A model generated the notes under the pieces. That model did no database searches and was not told where the DNA came from. It saw only the letters and a program-made list of their open reading frames with translations. The position numbers were made by a program, and so were the translations under genes. From assembly GCA_016713005.1 (NCBI GenBank), contig JADJPY010000016.1, positions 1 to 64,000 of the forward strand: a stretch of 64,000 bases of DNA, written 5' to 3'. This DNA is from Ramlibacter sp. GTDB taxonomy: Bacteria > Pseudomonadota > Gammaproteobacteria > Burkholderiales > Burkholderiaceae_C. Below are positions 54,701 through 61,500 of the stretch, piece after piece (the stretch's first letter is position 1; every line of letters begins with the position of its first letter).

Positions 54701-55509
54701 GTGCCCAGCACGCCGCTGGTGCCGCCAGAGAAAGTGCGGTTACCGCCTTCCAGGGCCAGCGTGCTTCCGCTGGCCAGCGTGTAGTTGCCTGTGTCGGTGC
54801 TGGTGCCATTGAGGCGCAGCGTGCCGCCGTTGATCTGTGCCGAGGCGCCGGCATTGTGGTCAAAGCCGGAACCAATGAGCACACTGCCCGCGCCGGTCTT
54901 GATGATGGTCGCGTCGTTGCTGAGCTGCCCGGAACCGGAGGTAAACGTGCCCGAAGACCCGTTCAGGTTGATGGTGCCCTGGTTCAGGAAGGTCTTGCCT
55001 GCGCTGATCACCACGCGGCCGGTTCCTGTGTCGTTCCAGTCGATGGTGGCGCCGGAGGAGTTGGACCATCCGCGGTCAAGGCTGCGCGGCGCGCTGGCGC
55101 CCAGGTAGGTGCTCGATCCGGAGGTCGTGCTCAGCAGGCCAGCGCCGGTGAAGGTGCCCCCGTCCCAATAGAACTCGCTTCCGCCGAAGAACACGACATT
55201 GCCGGCCCCGCTCACCGTCCCGCTGAGCATGGTGAAGGTGCTGCCACTGCTGCCCAGCACGTTGCCATCCGACACAAACGTGCCGCCGTTGACCTTGATC
55301 TCGCCGCTGTTGCCTGTGCCAGCCGTGTTGTGCAATGCACCACCGCTGACTTCGACAACACCCGTGCTGCCGATATTGATGCCACCGACGCCCGCGGTCA
55401 GCGTGTTCGAGCTGATGTGCAGTTCATCGTCCACCGTGATGGATCGTGCGGCAGCGGCCGAACCACTGACAGTGACCACCGGGTCTGCCGACCCGCGGCT
55501 GATCACCAC
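45709..55509 (-). CDS. Giant filamentous-haemagglutinin-like exoprotein, C-terminal part (frame 3)
   Basis: About 3,266 residues, the C-terminal part of a gene that continues beyond the right edge. It is made of short strands rich in Gly, Ser, Thr, Asn and Val (GTLSPGGAGSVATLSIAGN and many relatives), as in beta-helical adhesins. Larger modules carry an SGSWTTAGNWTRGHVPN motif at about 49235, 51625 and 52715. There is no C-terminal autotransporter barrel. The tail is acidic (IVEENTEDEDK) and contains Cys in SCNGC and GQTCTP, so two-partner secretion is likely, but no TpsB gene is in the window. The frame is open upstream to the G4 run at 55525-55528, where a one-base slip joins it to the next part. 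Two dispersed elements lie in frame inside it. Confidence 0.85.
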   Translation of the reverse strand: MVISRGSADPVVTVSGSAAAARSITVDDELHISSNTLTAGVGGINIGSTGVVEVSGGALHNTAGTGNSGEIKVNGGTFVSDGNVLGSSGSTFTMLSGTVSGAGNVVFFGGSEFYWDGGTFTGAGLLSTTSGSSTYLGASAPRSLDRGWSNSSGATIDWNDTGTGRVVISAGKTFLNQGTINLNGSSGTFTSGSGQLSNDATIIKTGAGSVLIGSGFDHNAGASAQINGGTLRLNGTSTDTGNYTLASGSTLALEGGNRTFSGGTSGVLGTGVLSATGGTQTFAGGSSFAVANAGTVKVNGASLVVDNGATQSVGSNVSVDAGVLSIKSGQLDFNSGSGLSGNGTLSIGAGAHGMFNAGSALTLSGPVNVAGELGVSTGGVVTVGTLATTGNYLLSGASSLNVSSQLNLAGTGTLAGTGGVTLQSGGNASLGGTPTLAGVLSIAGTATIAGSDLVRFNGGTLHVASSGQLNSTSNAVALFDEVGAGSKLRNEGKVNLTLQTGTTPTAEVRVENLTGGTLSTNGTGLTLTMAGGGVNQPGARLNVGSGQTLRFTDDFTLAGEVFASSATVLQDAAGKFLTVTGVDVDYQVTNTKVNAGTLVVNSTGTLGVQLGQLTLADDTRVQGTAANIQAISLTAGNATLATGSGLTVPSVFLNNSGNFTIENSSLTSGGIQVNGAGDIRLDSGSTLHVTGGSLTFNTDADITTNGVGSNLVVNDGLIRKQTATGVSAIQVALANNSGGTLDVLTGTLRVDEFDGMQNLGTIQVASGAVLSTNGMDLSNYGLIQGNGTLDLGGSGVTLFNEAGGTLSAGGSGAAGTLTINGDLDLVGGSIKQELLNTSTYDQIHVSGDAFTAAAVNIDVADLAGATYNPNDTFDIIRSTGGTVGGTLPTFVPSVSFDGSFITVPFDALRMRAIAQDNYWTGGTGFWGTAGNWSLNHTPFAAEQVYITQGGSNTVTISSGAQYAGGVSLSANNTLHLVGGSLTIDGSKTTSLAGTVTVNSGTTLAQTGGTATIAGGVDVRGLMDLTGGSAYTVQSGGKLRIGDGANNGVLNLSGSSTVDVLSGATLTISGNSTHAAVTGAGGQINNAGLAEYTGSGTASVGANIAFDNSGVLNVAGDMLVVDGSFTQGGSVGISSGKSLKVSGGFTNAGLISGAGTVNVGSNTLANAAGGTLSPGGAGSVATLSIAGNLDLTGGTADFDLQSTTVYDRINVTGNLVKGGTFNITETSAFIGGGDTFDIVGFGGSLSGSTPALNYAIGGVSLGLTAPGAVLQLAPTSVTNAWMDNVSGSWTTAGNWTRGHVPNALEDVLIDPLGTQTVNLGSGTQSVRSLSMPGDDLLAISGGTLSPGQTSSIGAGATLNLSGGALAGAGDLGVAGTFNWSGGTVTGSGALNTTGAVSVSGVSTTLSGRTWNVNGGTVNYNSGDLVVNGTFNLNSGAVMNVLVSGVGDDITGTGTFNTSAGSVLNLNAASGSNSLYPSVANLGGTTNLLSGNLDFDETGSTLNLSGTLNMSNGTAIKGYYTLGGGTATVEIESGAVISVVSGTAKVYANGYNLNVNASAALPAAVQVEQTAGTVTLNQDLAFAGSYLLTGGTITGAGNLNVGGLLDWQGGTITGAGTLGVGAGGQVSMSSVGTMTLGRNLFNAGTIDWDAGNLDISGATLTNMSGGKFDITWLDGFTDGLSGSGTLLNASGGVFTVTSSTGAFDVTLDAKFINQGTVNIDASNLDLHVGATHTGSFNIASGATLRVRDTDTHTFAAASSIGGAGKFVQTIDAPTVNVAGTFNPAELELGVGQFNLNGAGPYSVGSVSISGGQLNANAALTVASLSQSGGTLAGSGNVAVTSHFGWNSGTVTGTGQLNTAGLTELGGTAQLDGRAWNNTGSIAIGAGDVLVLSGGAALNNQSGGTLTVGHSGAAGVSFSGAGGTVSNAGLLQLNSSTIATGNANITNSGVLTGSGKLSVGTGTVFNTGTLSPGGAGSVATLSIAGNADLTGGTAQIDLASTSSYDRITVSGDVVAGGTLALTELTPFIGAGDTFDIGTYGGAVSGSLPTLSHSIGGVVLDASTTAPSGGALRITPTVVTNSWIGTSGLWTTAGDWSRGHAPITNEFAVVSPTGGQTVTLASGASGLAGLTLGSDDTFLVTGGNLVLPTASTLSGTVALAGGTLTGPAAALNLGALDWLSGTMTGSGTLSTGNLLLAGAGSRTLNGGMLSTSGPTTLGGGNLLVAAGTLDVNNSLTVSSGSTLALTGGSLVNGQLTNDGAISIGATAPAVTTLGAVGVQTGTFNVASGKTLSLGSGTSTLAAGANVSGGVWDVSAGNVTVAGTVTRGAGSQTRVSGGTLVVDGALTTPDLAVTSGQLNGSGDLTVSQAFAHSGGTIGTGFNNIDITQQSGNLSVGALGATNVTLTASSGALVDGNGAAVNVTASGAVKLSATSGIDIDLSTPVASVAQTGAGAVTISNSGALDLAGFNLPNAGATLSTGGPITQSAPITVQGPLVLSDGGAGVTLTNVANNLNGTVTLNGTGATQITDTSALTVQGSTDSLELVAQDVTLGSLSVSGPLTITATGNIGQSAAISVTGLTYLDAGNAISLSIASSFGDVAMYNASSGATLNSSGAVALSGNLAGHLELTSAGQVTLSGTLGADTVNVNAAGQLVDFTGNVVNFNQLTFNAASLKVHDADSLSIGGTASGAVEIKGGNLIENSGTLSAGSLLVTAHTAGTTADLLSTTVSGATTFATAGPGTYTDITYHNAAGGTLGGPILASGAVVLNYSTSGLVLPQINADVIDVVAAGAITQSGALTAGTSSSFSAPGQNITLDNAGNTLPQVQFSGKNVHLDSLGTMGIQGTATGTLDATANGITGGATLNAAQASFTAGSGGVSLPGVNQLGTLSVSSGGTTAVEHKGALLIDSIDSAGVFTLNATGAITSTGALVDVPQLVLSGTSIGTSAQAIQTTAGTADITASTGGAYLNATGPLSLTNLDALGNATVTSAGGLSVSNTAASNGNLLLEGNGVTIEATVVGANVTVDSGSGNLYVGRPGGAAGVYGTNSLLLIGQDITIKGGNVDNAVTEVLGSSVSINAAGNFVIEGGTALDASARVQSSNALSITAGGTFSLIGGTQTGAFAMARGAFGAPTSVVAPVVNITGGSGPGAYAALISDGNIVVDASTSINITAGVNTDADALIGSYFGDVTTNTPSCNGCVALSLPPLGNGTTESGVLGGGSQIPIITGNDQTATTVDAINDALDTIVEENTEDEDKTKNSTTIVVEGQTCTP
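49531..49584 (+). repeat. Dispersed palindromic element, copy 7 (adhesin)
   Basis: Plus-strand order GATTTGGGCTGT, ACCCCCCGTC, GGTCTGCGTTACCT, then GCTATCGAAAGTGTAGC (49568-49584). It is antisense to and in frame with the adhesin and encodes ATLSIAGNADLTGGTAQI. The palindrome arm has the same mismatch as copy 8. Confidence 0.75.
51918..51972 (+). repeat. Dispersed palindromic element, copy 8 (adhesin)
   Basis: Plus-strand order AAATCGGCTGT, ACCCCCCGTC, TCTAGGTTACCT, then GCTATCGAAAGTGTAGC (51956-51972). It occupies the same position in its adhesin module as copy 7, so the two probably descend from one insertion that was duplicated with the module. Confidence 0.75.
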
Positions 55510-58500
55510 GTCCTGGCTGGCCGTGGGGTGCCGCGCGTCCAGTTGCCCGCCGTGCTCCAGGAGCCGTCCACGTCGGAGTTCCAGTTGTTGGTGACCGACG
55601 TCACGCTCAAGCGCAGCGCGTTGGCCGTGGGCGTGCTCGTCATGCCCACGTCCATCGGGGCAGACAGCGTCCCGATAAAGTTGGTGGACGCACCGGTGTA
55701 CTGCACCACATCCAGGTTGTTGCCCACTTCCAGCACGGGCGAGAGTTCCAGGACGTTGACGGTGCCCAGCGCCACGTTGGCGTTGGTGCCCGTGGCCACG
55801 ATCTTGTCGTAGCTGGCTGCGCTGGCCACATCAATGTCGATCACGCCGGTCGCGGAGTTGACAAAACCCGTGGCGTTGGAGCTGTTGACCGTCAGAGTTC
55901 CTACGGCACCTGCGCCACCGGGCTGCAGCGTGCCATTGTTGGTGAACACCTGGTTGCCCACATTGATGGCGCCAGCGCCGGCAATCAGGCCGTCGTTGGT
56001 GATGCCAAGGCCCGCACCCGCGACCAGCGTGGTGCCGCCGCCGATGGTGATGGTGCCGTCCTGCGTCAGGCCGGAGCTGGCCTTGAATTGCCCGGAGTTG
56101 ATGAACAGCTTGGAGCCCGCAGCGTTGTTGACAACGGACTCGACGCCATTGGTCTCGGTGCTGTTGAAGTTGTAGACACCGCCGCTCTCGTTGCTCAGCG
56201 TGCTGACGCCGGCATGGGCGCCAAAGAAGTCCTGCACCGTGCTGGAGCCGTTCTGGTTGAAAGTGCCAGCGTTCTGGAAGATGGAGTTGTTCCCGTCCAG
56301 CATCAGGATGGCGCCGGAATTGAGGTTGAACGTCCCCTCGTTGCGCAGGGTGCGCGCGCCGACATCCAGGCCCGTGGAAACCGATGCGGTGGCCGTGTTC
56401 GCAATCGTGAACACGCCGGCACTGTCTGCCAGCGTGCCGTTGAGGGTCGCAGCACCGGTCACCGTCACGGGGTCAGCGCCGGCCAGCACCGAGAACGCCC
56501 CGTTGTTCATGTTGAACGTGCCCAGGCTGACGATGCCACCCGTGCTGAAGTTCAGCGAGGCCGAGCCGAGATTCAGCACACCGGGGCTGGTGAAGGTGCC
56601 GCTGAAGGTGTTGGTGCCGCCGTTCAGCGAGAGCGTGCCGCTGTTGCTGATGGACGAGCCGACGTTGAAGTCCCGCGTCACCGATCCGCCGAACCGCATC
56701 TCCTGCCCGGCGCCAATGTTGAAGGCTCCGGTGTGCGTGCCTGCCGAGTTGATCACCAGCGCCCGGATGTCGGTGGCCGAAGCGATTTCGACGGTGCCGG
56801 AGTTGTCGAACACGGCGGTGCCGATCACCATCGACTCACCGGTATTGGTGGAGGTGAAGTTCTGGCGCATCGTGCCGGCGTTGGCCAGCGTGCCTGCGCC
56901 GGTGATCGTGTCCAGCACGCCCAGGTAGCTGGCGTTCAGGTTGAGGGTGCTGCCAAGCTCGTTGGTCACCGTGGTGCCTGCAGCAATGCCCAGTTGGCCC
57001 CCCACAAGGTCGAACCCACCCAGTATCGACCAGTTCCGGTTGCTGATGTTGTTGACGCCGCTGTAGGTCACCAGACCGGTGGTTGTGAGCGTCGTGCCAA
57101 CACCGCCGTCGATGTGCCCGCCGGTGTGGTTGAAGGTGCCGGCCGTGATGTCGCCAGAGCCCTTGATCGTGCCATTGCTTTGCAGCAGGTTGGCGGTGTT
57201 GATGCTGGTGTTGAACACACTGTCGCCGCTGGTGGAGCCACCAGCGACGTTGATCGTGCCATCGGAGGATGGCTCAGAGTAGACCCCGCCGATGACAACT
57301 GAATTGGACGACGCCGGATTCAGGTGCAGGGTGCCGGCGTTGTTCTCGATCAGGCCGGACGAATTGAACGAATTCTGCAGGAACAGCGACTTGCCCGAAC
57401 TGATGATGATCGTGCCGTCGCTGCTGCCACCGCCGGTGATCGACAGGTTGCGGTTGTTGACGTTGATCGTGCCGCTGTTGTCCAGCAAGGCCGTGATCTG
57501 CGCCGTGGCCGAACCCGAGTTGGCCAGGTTGATCGTGCCGCCACTGGCGTTGTCCAGCAGGCCTGCGCCGCCGATGCCAAAGGACGGGTCCGCAGTCAGG
57601 ACGATAAAGCCGTTGTTCGTCAGCGTCTTGCCGGCGCCGATGTTGAACTGGTAGCCGACGTTGATCGTGCTGTCGTTGATCATGTTGCGGTTCAGCACCG
57701 CCGTCGACGAAGGCTCGATATTGGCCGTGGAGCCGCTGTTCAGGTAGATCGTGCCGCTGCCGGCCACTGCCCCACCCTGCATCTTGAGGAGACTGCCGCT
57801 GTTGAAATGGAAGTCGCCTCCGCCGGAGAGTTGCCCGCCGGTCATGCTGACCACGGCATCGGATCCAGCCGTCAGGTCGCCATTTCCGACAAACAGGTTG
57901 CCGCCGGATGTGGTCGTGAGCGTTTCATTCAGCGTGAGCGACAGCGCGCTGAAAGTCCCCCCGGACACGTTGATCGTGGGCGCGTTCCCGACGTTGATCA
58001 CCACGTCCTCGTCGGCATTGGGCACATGCCCGCGCGACCAGTTGGCCGTGTTGTTCCACAACTCGCCCGCGTTGGTGTCCTTGGTCCAGTTGTTGGTCAC
58101 GCCCGTGGCGTTGAGCTGGATGATGGCGTTGCTTCCACCCGTGGGCTGCGCGGTGTAGGCGGTGATGTCAGCGTCCAGCGACACCACAGAGGCAAAGCTG
58201 TTGGTCAGGTTGCCGGTGAAGGCGATGGCGTCAAAGCCCGTGCCGCCGGCGATGAAGGGCGTTCCGCTCTCCTTGACGCGCGCCGTACCACCCAGCGCGA
58301 GGTTGCCGCTGACATTGATTCGATCAGGCGAGCCATTGGCCCATTCGAAATCCAGCACTGAGCTGGATTGCAGGTCGAGGTTGCCGGCCACGGTGAGCGT
58401 GCCTATCGCAGACCCACCCCCCGGTGTCAGGGTACCCAGGTTGTTGAGGGTTGGCACGCTGATCGTGCCGCTGCCACTGATGGTGCCGGACGATGCGTTG

Positions 58501-61500
58501 TTGAAAGCGCCGCTCTGGATTGCCAGCGTACGCCCAGCGGCGATGAACATCGTGCCATTGTTGTCATTGGCATTGAAGGTCGTCACGTTGCCGCTGACCA
58601 CATTGACCAGGCCGCTGTTGGACAGGCTGCCCGTGACGGTGGCTGAGCCGCCCACGCCCACCACGAGCGAAGCGCCGCTGGTGATTGACAGATCAGAGAA
58701 GGTTGTGTCGGCCTGCGCCGTGACGCCGCGGCCCGTCGCGACCGACATAGCGCCTCCGCCACCCGCAAGGCTGGCTGTTGCCTGCACCGTCAGGTCGTCA
58801 TTGATCAGCAATCCAGACCCGCCAGACAGCGTGAAGGTGCCGCTCCCGGACAGCGTCACACCAGCTCCAGCCTTGTCGATGACCAACGTCCCGCCCGCCA
58901 GTGCGGCCAGGCGGAAGTCGTCGTCTCCGCTCAGGTTGGTGTCGATCAGCACGTTGGGTGCGGTGACGCGCACGATCTGCGAGCCCACCGGCGTGGCGAT
59001 GCTGCCAAAGCTGGTGGCGACGTCCTGCGTGGACTTGAGGTAAATGCTTCCGCCGGTGTCCGCATTGGCGGTGCTGATGTCAATGGCATTGGCATCAAAG
59101 ACGACCGCGTTGGCAAAAGAGCCAATGTCGCCGTGCGAGACAATTTTGAGGGTATCGCTGGCCACCAGGTGGGGGCTGGCTGCCGACACGACGCTCACGC
59201 CCGCGTCGGTGGTGTTGTCACCCGCCAGCAGCAGGAATTTTGCTGCCACCATCGTGCCGGTATTGGCCAGCGTGATGCCGCTGGAACTGCCCAGCGTGAT
59301 GTTGTCGTTGGTGGCAAAGCCGCCTGCTCCCGTCAGCTCCAGGCCCGACGCGCCCACCAGCATGTTGCCGATGCGCACGTCCTGCGCCGTCCCGTCGGTG
59401 TTGATCGACTCCAGCTTCAGCGTGCCGGTGGAGTTGACATGAATGTCCCCCGCGCTGGCCGCGCCGGTGGATGCAACCCACAGTGAACCGGTGGTATTGA
59501 TGTTGACCGGGAACGATGCGCTGCCCACGCCCACGCCCGAGAACACCACCCCACTGTTGCCTGCCGCAACCTGGATATCCAGATTGCTCGGGCTGACGAT
59601 GTTGCCCGTCACCGATTCCAGCGAAACGCCTCCGGCCGAGTCCACAGCCGAAATCGCATTCGCACCGCTGTCGATCAGGATGTTGCCGTTGTTCTTGAGC
59701 CAGAACGTGCCGTTGCTGCCATTTGAAACGTCGGCGGACACCGACCCGCCGAAAAGGTTCGTCGCCGTGGACAGGTTTGCGGAGGCGGCGGTAACGCTCA
59801 AGTTGCCGGCGGTGATGACGCCCGCACCGGTTTGCGTCACGTTGCCCATGACGTTGATGTAGAGGTTGGCAGCGCCAAGATTGGACGTGCCGGCGAAGTG
59901 CACATCCTGGAACATCTGGCCACCCTCACCTTCGAGGAAGAAGTCGGTGTAGTTGGTGATGTGCGTCAGTTCGGTGCTGTCGATGGCCAGCTTGCCAGCG
60001 CTGGCCCCGCCAATCTCCACATTGCGACCGTCTGTGAGGGCCAGGAAAGTCATCGCCCGGCCCCCGGCATCGAGCGTGCCGTTGAGGGTCAGGTCGTCGG
60101 TCATGATCGAGATGCCCAAGTCACCGGCGGCCACCGTGGCCGGGCCGTTCACCGTGACGGTGGCTCCTCTCAGGTACACCGTCGAATCGGGCGTGCCACC
60201 ACCGGCGCGCACATCGGCGGCGATCACCAGGTTCGCGCCGCTGCTGACTTCGATCGTCGCCTCGGACGCGGTGTTGATGCCCGTCACCCCGGCCACCGTG
60301 CCCACGGTCAAATCGGTGTCCGACGAAACGCGGAAGAAGCCGCCTGACTCCGTGGTCTCGCCCGCCACCAGCGGGATCTCGTTGCCCGGTTCGTTGAAGC
60401 TCACGTCGCCTTTGGCCTTGGCCATCAGGCCGCCCGTCAGCTTGAGGTAGCCGGTGCTGCCCTCCTGGTACACGTCATCGCCATAGACCGCAAACGTCTG
60501 TGGCCCGGTCACCGGCGCCACGTTGGTCTTGAACACCACGTCGCCGCCGTTCAGGCTGGCGTTGCCCAATTGCAGCGCGCCGCCGCGGAATTGCTCGATG
60601 TTGGCCGTGGTCACTTCCAGCGTATTGGCGGTGCCCGCAACGGTGGACAGGACGTGGATGTCGTTGGTTGCCGTCAGCGGCATCAGCGCCGCCGTGCCAC
60701 CGGCACCCGCATCCACGATGCCGGTGAAGATGCCCAACACGTCCGTGGTGATCACCACGCCCGGGCCTGCTCCGGTGTAGCCGCTGGACAGCGTGCCGGC
60801 AACCCCCGAATCAATCACGCTGAAGATTGGGGCCGACACCAGCGCCTTGCCCGATGCCGCGTTCACCATCGCACCACCGTACACCGCCACCGAGCTGCCG
60901 GCGGCGGAGGTGGTCAGCATGATGTTGCCCGACTCGGACGTCACCTCACCGAACACATTGACATGGCCGGCGCTGCTGCTGATCTCCACATGACCCGATC
61001 CGGCGGCGTTGACATGCCCATCGCTGGAAACCTCCACGCCGCTGGCGCCCGTGAGCTTGATGCCCACGTCGCCCACATCGAGGTTGCCGGTGGAGCCGGT
61101 AAATTGCGTCAGCGTGCCGCCGCTGGAAATGTTGATGGTGCCGGTCTGGGCCGTGGGCACTTCCACGGTCACGGCACTGAGCGACAGGTCGGCGGCGGAC
61201 GAGACCCACACGTTGTGGTCGCCGTGCACGCGCAGCGCGTCCGCAGTGCTGGTCAGATCCACCTTGATCGGCAAGGCCTGTGTGCCCACATCGGCCAGGT
61301 AGCCAAAACCGTTGCCAAACTGGGCCTTGTCTGCGGACACATGCGTGCCCGCATAACCAACAGCACCCACGATGACCGGCGCCGCAACGAAGATGCTGCC
61401 GCCACCACCGGTGGCCGTCAGCTGCGCCAGCGTGATCTGGCTCTCCGAGATCAGGTCGATCGACGCGCCGCTGCCCGTCACCGCCATCTGCGAGCCGTTG

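Larger units (their letters stand above)
49130..58110 (-). repeat. Five diverged adhesin modules with a GNW-RGH signature
   Basis: The pattern NxW...WxTAGNWxRGHxPN, followed by a TVxLxSG strand, occurs with its GNW near 58040, 55540, 52715, 51625 and 49235. Each is preceded by a segment GxLSPGGAGSVxTLxIxGxxDL...YDxIxVxG. The copies are diverged at protein level and spaced from about 1.1 to 2.8 kb apart, consistent with old module duplications inside one gene. Confidence 0.75.

Noticed and set aside
54013..61300. Several long plus-strand open frames antisense to the giant adhesin
   Set aside because: They are composed of Pro/Val/Ala/Leu runs produced by the repetitive Gly/Thr/Ser codons of the opposite strand. 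There are no ribosome sites or domains.
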